Notes under the pieces: model-generated
Database searches by the model: none
Told to the model about the DNA's origin: nothing
What the model saw: the letters and a program-made list of their open reading frames with translations, nothing else
Translations under genes and position numbers: made by a program
Shown: positions 25,674-31,980 of the stretch, in pieces
How positions within the stretch are numbered: the stretch's first letter is position 1
How the letters are laid out: each line of letters begins with the position of its first letter
Origin: Candidatus Hydrogenedentota bacterium
GTDB taxonomy: Bacteria > Hydrogenedentota > Hydrogenedentia > Hydrogenedentales > SLHB01
DNA: 38,623 nucleotides
Reading direction: 5' to 3'
Assembly (NCBI GenBank): GCA_020848835.1
Contig: JADLHJ010000015.1
Span: 1-38,623 of the forward strand

Positions 25674-25756
25674 TGGAGAAAGTCACATTGCCCCTGTGTA
25701 TCCCGCAGTGGGAGTCTACGACGCAGGAGATGGAATGTCAACGGTGCTACACTGAC

Positions 25757-25768
25757 GTTCGATCGAAC
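25757..25768. promoter_or_regulatory. GTTCGATCGAAC palindrome, candidate operator
   Basis: Perfect 12-bp palindrome in the 155-base divergent gap between the HDOD/receiver gene (start 25673) and the beta-propeller gene (start 25829). Position and symmetry suit a dimeric regulator, but the site is short and may be chance. Confidence 0.3.
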
Positions 25769-25828
25769 TTGATGCCAGGTAGGGTCGACGCGAGATAGCA
25801 TTATTATTGTTTATTTAGGAGCCAATGT

Positions 25829-26746
25829 ATGAAGCGTATTACGTTGTTTTCCATTATGAGTCTTGCAGTGTTTGTTGCGACCGCGGAGCACCGTGTTTTG
25901 TGCGTGGGAAACGACAAGCTGGCGATTGTATTGCCGGACGGAAAGATCGATTGGGAAATGCCGTGGAAGGGCGGCACGCACGATCTGCACGTGCTGAAGA
26001 ATGGGAACATTTTGGCAGTGCGGGATGGGCATGTGGTTGTTGAAGTTGATCGCGCGGCGAAGAAAGAAGTTTGGTCATACGACAGTGCGAAGATGAATGG
26101 CAACGATGGGAAGCGCGTCGAGGTGCACGCGATCCAACCGCTGGAAAGTGGCGACGTGATGATTGCGGAGTCGGGGCCGGCGCGGATTATCGAGGTGTCG
26201 CGCACAGGGGAATTGAAGAAGAGCATTGCGCTGAAATTGGACAAGCCGGATCCGCACCGGGATACGCGGTTGGCGCGGAAGCTTGAGAACGGACATTACC
26301 TTGTCAGTCACGAGGGCGATGGGGTCGTGCGAGAATATGGTGGCGATGGCAAGGTGGTGTGGGAGTTTCCGGTACCGTTGTTCGGGAAAGAACGAAAGGA
26401 TGGGCATGGACCGGAGGCGTTTGGGAACCAGGCGTTTTCGGCGATTCGCTTGAAGAATGGGAACACGTTGATTGGGACAGGGAACGGCCATTCGGTCTTG
26501 GAGGTGACGCCGGAGAAGAAGATCGTTTGGGAAGTGCATCAGAACGATCTGACGGGGATTACGTTGGCGTGGGTGACGACCTTGGATGTGCGGCCGAATG
26601 GGAATCTAATTTTTGGGAATTGTCACGCGGGTCCGGGGCAGCCGCAGATTGTTGAGATCGAGCACGATTCGCGGCATGTGATTTGGTCGTTTGCGCATTT
26701 TGATTTGCTTGGGAATGACTTGACGAATTCGGTGGTGTTGGAGTGA
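25829..26746 (+). CDS. Exported beta-propeller (PQQ-like repeat) protein
   Basis: A 305-residue protein with a signal peptide of about 19 residues (MKRITLF..., ending ATA). The mature part is built from blade-like repeats centred on L-x-N-G-N/H: HVLKNGNIL, RKLENGHYLVS, IRLKNGNTLIG and VRPNGNLIFGN, each followed by a strand such as VVVEVDRA, VVREYGGDG or SVLEVTPEKKIVWE. This fits a six- or seven-bladed propeller related to the PQQ-like/WD40-like family. No catalytic motif or CxxCH heme site is visible, so a binding or structural role is likely. Two overlapping ATGs exist (25825 and 25829), preceded by TTAGGAG; only 25829 opens the long frame. Confidence 0.75.
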   Translation: MKRITLFSIMSLAVFVATAEHRVLCVGNDKLAIVLPDGKIDWEMPWKGGTHDLHVLKNGNILAVRDGHVVVEVDRAAKKEVWSYDSAKMNGNDGKRVEVHAIQPLESGDVMIAESGPARIIEVSRTGELKKSIALKLDKPDPHRDTRLARKLENGHYLVSHEGDGVVREYGGDGKVVWEFPVPLFGKERKDGHGPEAFGNQAFSAIRLKNGNTLIGTGNGHSVLEVTPEKKIVWEVHQNDLTGITLAWVTTLDVRPNGNLIFGNCHAGPGQPQIVEIEHDSRHVIWSFAHFDLLGNDLTNSVVLE

Positions 26747-26780
26747 TGGGGAGAAAATCAAAGCGGAGCTTTCAAGAGTG

Positions 26781-26806
26781 CGTTATGAAGCGGGAGCTTC
26801 GTAACG
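26781..26806. terminator. 11-bp hairpin with GGGA loop between convergent genes
   Basis: Arms 26781-26791 and 26796-26806 (one G-T wobble) around a GNRA-type GGGA tetraloop, lying between the beta-propeller stop (26746) and the facing gene's stop (26820). There is no T-tract, so it could end transcription or cap 3' ends in either direction. Confidence 0.5.
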
Positions 26807-26819
26807 AGTAAGACAATTT

Positions 26820-27383
26820 CTATTCGCCTTGGCGAATGAGCACGGAGGTCGGGTTTGCTGTAATCCCGTTAAGCTGTTCTGTGCGTGGGTCAACACCCGG
26901 CGCTAACTGCCACGCTTTTCCTCGTCCGCCGTCAATGTTGACGAAGTCATTGAAATCGACTTTATACCAGCCGGCGGTGTCGAGTGTTACTTCCTGCTTG
27001 GTCGCGTCGAATGTGAGACTTGAGTTTCTTGCGTTGACGAGTTCGGAAATAATTATGAAGCTGGTCCAGACGCCGTTTGGGTCGCGCGCGTAGAAGCGGA
27101 CCCTTGGGTATTCGAACCAACCGTAACGATAGTGGCGAACGATAATCTCGCGGTTGCCGGGGAGTTGGAGTTGCGCAATGGTTTCGCCGCCTTTCGGAAC
27201 GAGGGCGTTTAGCGCAAAGGCGCAAAAGACAGCAATTGCCATTGACGTGAGTGCCAATGTGATCGACGTCTTTCGATGGCCGCGGTTGAATGTGCGAACC
27301 ATCCACCACAGCGCGAAGACCATGTACAGTAGAAGTACTGACATAAATACTAGCGCAAGCAGTACGCCCAAGGGTTTGAGCAT
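26820..27383 (-). CDS. Two-TM membrane protein of unknown function
   Basis: A 187-residue protein with helices at about residues 5-29 and 40-62, then an extracytoplasmic domain of about 120 residues with strand-rich segments (AQLQLPGNREIIVRHYRYG, PRVRFYARDPNGVWTSFII, SSLTFDATKQEVTLD). GGAGAA seven bases before ATG 27383 supports the start. It lies downstream of the ECF sigma gene on the same strand but is separated by 214 bases with a nested inverted repeat. It has no CHCC zinc-finger anti-sigma motif (HxxxCxxC) in its short cytoplasmic parts. No named family recognised. Confidence 0.65.
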   Translation of the reverse strand: MLKPLGVLLALVFMSVLLLYMVFALWWMVRTFNRGHRKTSITLALTSMAIAVFCAFALNALVPKGGETIAQLQLPGNREIIVRHYRYGWFEYPRVRFYARDPNGVWTSFIIISELVNARNSSLTFDATKQEVTLDTAGWYKVDFNDFVNIDGGRGKAWQLAPGVDPRTEQLNGITANPTSVLIRQGE

Positions 27384-27481
27384 GAGGCGATTCTCCGAAG
27401 CATATGAATTCTACCCTGTATTTTGTTTCGATCGGAACTTCTGATTCCATTGGCGACTCGTGCCGCGCCTTCAGCCTAGGG

Positions 27482-27533
27482 GGCGCGCACCTCACCTAGG
27501 CCTCACGGCCTAGGCTACGAACCGTTGCGCGCC
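27482..27533. repeat. Nested inverted repeat (two concentric hairpins)
   Basis: Outer arms GGCGCGCA (27482-27489) and TGCGCGCC (27526-27533); inner arms CCTAGGCC (27495-27502) and GGCCTAGG (27507-27514) with a TCAC loop. CCTAGG also occurs at 27475-27480. It lies 65 bases past the ECF sigma stop on the minus strand. It could be a long structured 3' end or a REP/MITE-like dispersed element. Confidence 0.6.
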
Positions 27534-27597
27534 TTTGGCGCTCAGGAAGAACAACACGAAGCGGGAAACGGCTTAGGAATCCGGCGGGACAGAGCAG

Positions 27598-28194
27598 TTA
27601 GGCGGATTCGACTTTTTCCGCGATGCCTTTTTCGCGGGCGTATTCGCGGAGTTTTTCGCGGAGCATTTTGCGGCCCCGGAAGAGGCGTGACATGACGGTG
27701 CCGATGGGGCAGCCCATGCGGTCGGCGATATCTTTGTAGGACATATCTTCGATGTCGGCCATGACGACGGCGTTGCGGAAGTCGTCGGGTAGGGACTCAA
27801 TGGCCTGTTTAACCTCGTCGTCGAGGAGTTCCATGAGCTCGGTGGCACCGCGCGTTTCGGGTTCGTAGCGCACGGTTGGATCGGGCGAGGTGTCCTCGGC
27901 GGGTTCTGCGCCGGTGAGTTCGACGCTGGCGGGGCGTCTAGCGCGGCGGCGATATTCATTAATATAGGTGTTGCGCAGAATCGTTAGCAGCCAAGCCTTG
28001 ATATAGGTGCCCTTCTCGAACTTGTCGTGGAAGCGCAGGGCTTTAAGCACGGTGTTTTGCGTGAGGTCGGCGGCGTCGGCGGGGTTGCGGGTGTGGCGCA
28101 GAGCGACGGCGTAGAGCATGTCCATGTGATCGATCACGAGTTTTTCGAACTCGGGAGATCGAGGTTTGCTGGCGCCGTCGTTGCTGGTTTCCAA
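27598..28194 (-). CDS. ECF-type RNA polymerase sigma factor
   Basis: A 198-residue sigma-70 family protein. Region 2 covers about residues 20-85: LYAVALRHTRNPADAADLTQ, then KAWLLTILRNTYINEYRRR, the core-binding and -10-recognition helices. After a linker of about 45 acidic residues, region 4 (~130-185) has LPDDFRNAVVMADIEDMSY and the helix-turn-helix YKDIADRMGCPIGTVMSRLFRGR for -35 binding. It fits RpoE-like ECF factors. The start is TTG 28194 with a weak ribosome site, so the exact N-terminus is uncertain. No anti-sigma gene (zf-HC2 or FecR type) is adjacent, which is unusual for this class. The 275-base upstream gap holds an inverted repeat at 28254-28282 that could be an autoregulatory site. 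Confidence 0.88.
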   Translation of the reverse strand: METSNDGASKPRSPEFEKLVIDHMDMLYAVALRHTRNPADAADLTQNTVLKALRFHDKFEKGTYIKAWLLTILRNTYINEYRRRARRPASVELTGAEPAEDTSPDPTVRYEPETRGATELMELLDDEVKQAIESLPDDFRNAVVMADIEDMSYKDIADRMGCPIGTVMSRLFRGRKMLREKLREYAREKGIAEKVESA

Positions 28195-28253
28195 AGGGGT
28201 AACTGCTTTCCATTGCCGGGCTGGGGGACAGGACGGCTTCCCCCAAATTCAGG

Positions 28254-28282
28254 AATATTCCCGCGCACCGTTTGGGAATATT
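28254..28282. promoter_or_regulatory. AATATTCCC...GGGAATATT inverted repeat upstream of the sigma gene
   Basis: Perfect 9-bp arms (28254-28262 and 28274-28282) with an 11-base spacer, 60-88 bases before the sigma factor start and within the divergent promoter region shared with the GHMP kinase gene. TATTCCCGC recurs at 28313-28321. Candidate operator or leader hairpin; AT-rich unlike its surroundings. Confidence 0.45.
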
Positions 28283-28469
28283 AGCAGCCTTGTGTCCTAC
28301 CTTCAACCTCCATATTCCCGCTTGCGGGTGTAGGAGGGAGGCCATTATCCTTTGATGGAGATATGTCCGGTGTCGTAGTCGTGGCGTTTTCGTAGAGGTT
28401 GCGTAAACCCGCCCGGCGCGGAGACTGGGCGCTACAATTGGCATAACTTCCGGGGTTGAGGACGATTTA

Positions 28470-29465
28470 ATGGCTTGTGAGGCAATAGCTTATGCGCGGG
28501 CAGGTCTAATCGGAAACCCGTCGGACGGGTATTTCGGGAAGACCATCAGTTTTACGATGCGTGACTTCGGGGCGAAGGTGAGCTTTTATGAACACCCCGA
28601 GGTGGAAATCGTTCCGAGTATGCGGGACCGTTCGACGTACGCGTCCGTCCGGGACTTGGTCGAGGACGTACAGCACTTTGGGTATTACGGGGCGATCCGG
28701 TTGGTCAAGGCGGCGATCCGGAAGTTTGTGGATTACTGCGACCGGGAGAAGATTGCGCTGCCGGACCGAAATTTCCAGGTGCGGTACCGCACGACGATCC
28801 CGCGCCATGTAGGACTCGCGGGGTCGAGCGCGCTGGTGACGGCGACGATGAAGTGTCTGCTGGAATTCTATGAAGCAGAGATTCCGAAGCATATTTTGCC
28901 GAACCTGATCCTTAGTGTGGAGACTGAGGAGCTTGGTATCGGAGCGGGATTGCAGGACCGCGTGATTCAGGTTTATGAAGGGTGCGTGTTCATGGATTTC
29001 GATCGCGCGCTGATGGACGCGCGCGGGTATGGAATTTACGAGGAGATCGACACGGCATTGTTGCCGAATATCTATATCGCGTACCGCACGCGGTTGGCGG
29101 AAGGTTCGGAAGTGTTCCACAACAATATTCGGGAGCGGTGGAAGAACGGGGATCCAGTTGTGATTGATGCGATGAAGGAGTTCGCTCGGTTCGCACAGGA
29201 AGTGAAGGATCTGTTGGTGGCGGGGCGAGGCAAGGAGATTGGGCCGATTCTTAATAAGAATTTTGATCTGCGGCGAACGCTTTATCGGCTGTCCGATGAC
29301 AACATCGACCTTGTTGAGCGTGCGCGGAGCGTGGGGGCTAGCGCCAAGTTTGCCGGGTCCGGCGGTGCGATTGTCGGGACCTATGAAGATGATGCGATGT
29401 TTCAACGGTTGAATGAAGCGTATGCTGGGACGGGGACTGCTGTGATTAAGCCTGGTCTCATGTAG
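28470..29465 (+). CDS. GHMP kinase, glucuronokinase-like
   Basis: A 331-residue sugar kinase. The N-terminal sugar-binding motif is ARAGLIGNPSDGYFGKTISF (9-28). The ATP-binding motif 2 is PRHVGLAGSSALVTA (111-125), a GAGLQDR loop at 158-164 holds the probable base Asp163, and motif 3 is KFAGSGGAIVG (293-303). Conserved NFDLRRTLY (264-272) also appears. From memory these blocks match plant glucuronokinase (EC 2.7.1.43) far better than galactokinase, mevalonate kinase or heptose kinase (HddA). If so it would make glucuronate-1-phosphate, a precursor of UDP-glucuronate. No matching sugar-1-phosphate uridylyltransferase is in the window. The substrate is inferred and could be another uronate or hexose. 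TTGAGGA lies before ATG 28470. Confidence 0.8.
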   Translation: MACEAIAYARAGLIGNPSDGYFGKTISFTMRDFGAKVSFYEHPEVEIVPSMRDRSTYASVRDLVEDVQHFGYYGAIRLVKAAIRKFVDYCDREKIALPDRNFQVRYRTTIPRHVGLAGSSALVTATMKCLLEFYEAEIPKHILPNLILSVETEELGIGAGLQDRVIQVYEGCVFMDFDRALMDARGYGIYEEIDTALLPNIYIAYRTRLAEGSEVFHNNIRERWKNGDPVVIDAMKEFARFAQEVKDLLVAGRGKEIGPILNKNFDLRRTLYRLSDDNIDLVERARSVGASAKFAGSGGAIVGTYEDDAMFQRLNEAYAGTGTAVIKPGLM

Positions 29466-29503
29466 CACTATAATCATGGGCGGGACGCCCGTGCTCCTTT
29501 GAT

Positions 29504-29545
29504 AAAAAAACGCGGGCCCTTCCGAGCGTGGGCCCGCGTTCTTTT
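29504..29545. terminator. Bidirectional terminator between convergent genes
   Basis: Ten-bp arms ACGCGGGCCC (29510-29519) and GGGCCCGCGT (29530-29539) with a 10-base loop. Seven A to the left (29504-29510) give a U-tract for the minus-strand gene, and TCTTTT to the right serves the plus-strand kinase gene. Confidence 0.88.
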
Positions 29546-29564
29546 GTATGTGAACCGGTTTCGA

Positions 29565-30092
29565 TTATTCGAAATCGGAGAGATCGAATGTGCTGAAGTG
29601 GGTTTCGGCTACGAACGCGGGGACGGTGTCGAGCTTGCCGTCGTAGGCGGTGATGGTGGCGGTGCCGCTTTCGCTGTCGTTGAGATTGAATCGCCCTTCT
29701 ACGACGAAGAAACGGGCTGAGCCAAGCGGTTCGGAGTGAAAGGTTTTGAACTTTACTTTGCCGCTTTCTTCGTTGACGCGCCATTTTCCGTGGCCAGGTC
29801 CGAGGGTGGCGATACCTTCGCCGCTGGTCGCGAGTGCGGGTAAGATGAGACCGTCGATTCGCGCTGAACCGCCTTTCACGAAGGTGGCTACGTTTTGGAA
29901 GTCCGCGGCGTCGTTGCCGTTGAAATCGTAGTCCCATTCGAAACCGATGGCGCCGGCCGTTTCCGTGGCGATCGCGGCTTTTTCCGCTCCGGCTCTTACG
30001 CGGCTATCTCCTGTAGACGCACTAATCGCGATTGCAGTGATGCCGGCGCCGATGGCGATTACGCGGTGCCGCGAGAATGTGAATCCGAACAT
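29565..30092 (-). CDS. Exported protein of unknown function (beta-rich)
   Basis: A 175-residue protein. A hydrophobic N-terminal segment at residues 10-25 (VIAIGAGITAIAISAS) is a plausible signal peptide or anchor. The mature part is strand-rich and polar: SARFFVVEGRFNLND, GTATITAYDGKLD and the end ETHFSTFDLSDFE. No catalytic signature or named family recognised. TAGGAGA-like sequence sits about nine bases before ATG 30092 (AAAGGAGATAGG on the minus strand). It shares a bidirectional terminator with the GHMP kinase gene but no functional link is evident. Confidence 0.65.
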   Translation of the reverse strand: MFGFTFSRHRVIAIGAGITAIAISASTGDSRVRAGAEKAAIATETAGAIGFEWDYDFNGNDAADFQNVATFVKGGSARIDGLILPALATSGEGIATLGPGHGKWRVNEESGKVKFKTFHSEPLGSARFFVVEGRFNLNDSESGTATITAYDGKLDTVPAFVAETHFSTFDLSDFE

Positions 30093-30282
30093 GTCCTATC
30101 TCCTTTGACTCCAGTACAACCCGTGCAACTTCGACTTTACCTAGAAGACTTCTCGATAGTAGGGGGAGGCGCTGCGTTGGGTCTGTAGGCAGAGTCCGGT
30201 GATGGCGTAGAAAAATCTTGAACAAGTCAGTAGGCACGCCGCATGATGGGCGTGGGCATCTATCAAATTGGTGGAGGGAAAC

Positions 30283-31020
30283 ATGAGCGTTAAGAAATCT
30301 TTATGCGCGCTGGCGCTTACAGCGGTTTGTTGCGGAGCCGCGGGGCTGTATACGGCGGGATTTGTTCATGCGCAGGATGAGTTGCCGAAGGCGTTTATAA
30401 ATGGTGATGGCCCCGGATGGCGCGCGCTTGGCGAGGCGGATTTTGTGAATGTGAATTGCGCGCCGGATACGTGGTCGTTTAAGGACGGCGTCATTTCGTG
30501 CACTGGCACGCCAGTGGGGGTCATGCGCACGAAGAACAAGGTGAAGAATTTTGAACTGGTGGTGCAATGGAAGCATCTGAAGCCTGCAGGCAATTCGGGC
30601 GTGTTTGTGTGGGTGACGGATGATTCGATCAAGGACCTGCCTCCGAATAAGTTGCCGCATGGCGTCGAAGTGCAGGTATTGGATCATGGGTACAAGGAAA
30701 AATATAAAAAGGAAACGGGTAAGGACGGGGATTGGTTTTCGACGAATGGCGATGTGTTTCCTGTCGGCATCACGATGAAGCCGTTCCCGCCGTTGTCGCC
30801 GGATGGTTCGCGCAGTTTTCCGCGCAAGGAACTCGCGAAGGGCGCGGGGGAGTGGAACCATTATTACGTGCGCGCGATCAACGGCGAGGTGCGCTTGTGG
30901 GTGAACGGCGAGGAAGTCTCCGGGGGCAGCGATACGAACCCGAACACGGGCTACCTGGCGCTCGAGTCGGAAGGGTCGCCGATAGAGTTCAAGAATCTGC
31001 GGATACGGGAACTGCCTTAG
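30283..31020 (+). CDS. Exported DUF1080 protein (3-keto-disaccharide hydrolase family)
   Basis: A 245-residue secreted protein. The signal peptide (1-30) ends FVHA before QDE. The remainder is a concanavalin-like jelly roll of the DUF1080 / 3-keto-disaccharide hydrolase family: WSFKDGVISCTG, FELVVQWKH, GNSGVFVWV (the NSG core motif), HGVEVQVLDHGY, GEWNHYYVRAINGEVRLWVNG and the final GYLALESEGSPIEFKNLRIREL. Members bind or hydrolyse oxidised disaccharides in Planctomycetes, Bacteroidetes and relatives; here only the fold is certain. GGAGGG five bases before ATG 30283 fixes the start. It stands alone, not in the same operon as the DUF4091-symporter module. Confidence 0.88.
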   Translation: MSVKKSLCALALTAVCCGAAGLYTAGFVHAQDELPKAFINGDGPGWRALGEADFVNVNCAPDTWSFKDGVISCTGTPVGVMRTKNKVKNFELVVQWKHLKPAGNSGVFVWVTDDSIKDLPPNKLPHGVEVQVLDHGYKEKYKKETGKDGDWFSTNGDVFPVGITMKPFPPLSPDGSRSFPRKELAKGAGEWNHYYVRAINGEVRLWVNGEEVSGGSDTNPNTGYLALESEGSPIEFKNLRIRELP

Positions 31021-31179
31021 CCTCGAATACGTAATAGCCACGAAAGAACACATCGAGCACAAAGAAAAATTCTATTTTGAATATAGGGAAATTGTGCGTG
31101 AGACGGGGAACAAATCCTTTTGCGAATGAGAGCGTGACAGCTGCGTTATACTATTTTTGATACGCCGGTCGTTTCGCCT

Positions 31180-31722
31180 GTGTTGCGTGCGTTTGGGATC
31201 GTCATTCTGAAGTTAATGGGTTGGCGTGTCGATGGGGCGGCACCAACGGTTTCCAAGTATGTCGCAACGTTTGCACCGCACACAAGCAATTGGGATTTGC
31301 TGCTGGTTGTTTTGATCGGGCTGGTGCTGCGCGTTCCTTTGCGATGGATGGGGAAGATATCTTTGTTTCGTGCGCCGTTTGGGTGGGTGATTCATTGGCT
31401 GGGTGGCGTGCCCGTGGATCGCGCGAAGGCGAACAATACCGTGATTCAGGCGATACGGCATTTCAAAGGTTACGATCGATTCGTGTTGGGGATTGCACCG
31501 GAGGGGACGCGCAAACACGTCGATGAATGGAAGCTGGGGTTCTATCACATTGCGAATGGGGCGGGTGTGCCTATTGCGACGACGTATCTCGATTACGAGA
31601 AGAAGCAAGGGGGATTTGGTCCGACGTTTCAGCCGACGGGTGACGCGGAACATGATGTGGCGGAGATTCGCGCGTTTTATGCGGGGATTGCGGGAAAGCG
31701 ATCACGTGGGGCGACGGCTTGA
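31180..31722 (+). CDS. PlsC-like lysophospholipid (1-acylglycerol-3-phosphate) acyltransferase
   Basis: A 180-residue enzyme with the acyltransferase motifs in order: H-x4-D as APHTSNWDL (32-40; His34, Asp39), MGKISLFRAPFGWVIHWLGGVPVDR (motif II, 57-81), and APEGTR (106-111, motif III). Short for the family but all catalytic parts are present. This compact type (HTSNWD) is usually annotated as 1-acyl-sn-glycerol-3-phosphate acyltransferase, but the true acceptor in such minimal forms is uncertain. Start is GTG 31180 or the following TTG; no clear ribosome site. A TATACT box about 35 bases upstream could be a -10 element. Membrane-associated through a hydrophobic stretch at about 41-53. Confidence 0.82.
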   Translation: MLRAFGIVILKLMGWRVDGAAPTVSKYVATFAPHTSNWDLLLVVLIGLVLRVPLRWMGKISLFRAPFGWVIHWLGGVPVDRAKANNTVIQAIRHFKGYDRFVLGIAPEGTRKHVDEWKLGFYHIANGAGVPIATTYLDYEKKQGGFGPTFQPTGDAEHDVAEIRAFYAGIAGKRSRGATA

Positions 31723-31777
31723 TTGCGGGCGTGGAATAGAGATACGAAAACAATGACGCGCATTGGTACGAACAAGA

Positions 31778-31791
31778 CCGCGTAAACGCGG
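31778..31791. terminator. Small hairpin between convergent genes, weak terminator
   Basis: Five-bp arms CCGCG (31778-31782) and CGCGG (31787-31791), TAAA loop, in the 111-base gap between the PlsC-like gene and the 48-aa gene. There is no T-tract next to it. Confidence 0.3.
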
Positions 31792-31833
31792 AACTACAAA
31801 CGGGCAAACAGTAGTTTTATTTTCAGAAGTACG

Positions 31834-31980
31834 TTACTCGGTTGATACGCCTTGGTTCTTCAAGCGCGTTAGCATTCCCTTAATGTCGAGCACGCCTTTA
31901 ACCGCGACGTAGACGGTGATGGTCGAGTACCAGACCACGCATGCGGCGGTCAGGATGAACCAGAATGGATGTCCGCTCAT
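31834..31980 (-). CDS. 48-aa single-helix protein, likely symporter accessory subunit
   Basis: A 48-residue protein with one hydrophobic helix (about residues 6-27: FWFILTAACVVWYSTITVYV), then a short basic cytoplasmic end (IKGMLTRLKNQG). Its ATG at 31980 overlaps the TGA of the sodium:solute symporter gene by four bases (ATGA at 31977-31980), so it is translationally coupled and should be made in step with the transporter. Small one-helix partners are known beside several SSS-family symporters in bacteria. I do not recognise a named family with certainty. A stop at 31834-31836 and the absence of any other frame with comparable features support it as real. It is too short to be found by usual length cut-offs. 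Confidence 0.78.
   Translation of the reverse strand: MSGHPFWFILTAACVVWYSTITVYVAVKGVLDIKGMLTRLKNQGVSTE

Noticed and set aside
25757..25768. SOS (LexA) box
   Set aside because: The half-site orientation does not match the GAAC-N4-GTTC or GTTC-N7-GTTC forms I know, and no DNA-repair gene is adjacent.
28506..29477. 323-codon open frame antisense to the GHMP kinase gene
   Set aside because: Composition is Arg/His/Pro-rich; the opposite strand carries a complete kinase with all motifs.
29476..29490. GGGCG-GGA-CGCCC hairpin after the GHMP kinase gene
   Set aside because: Real as a short inverted repeat but the strong bidirectional terminator next to it explains transcription end better; no separate role claimed.
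30235..30254. CACGCC/GGCGTG inverted repeat as an operator for the DUF1080 gene
   Set aside because: Only six GC-rich base pairs in GC-rich DNA; likely chance.
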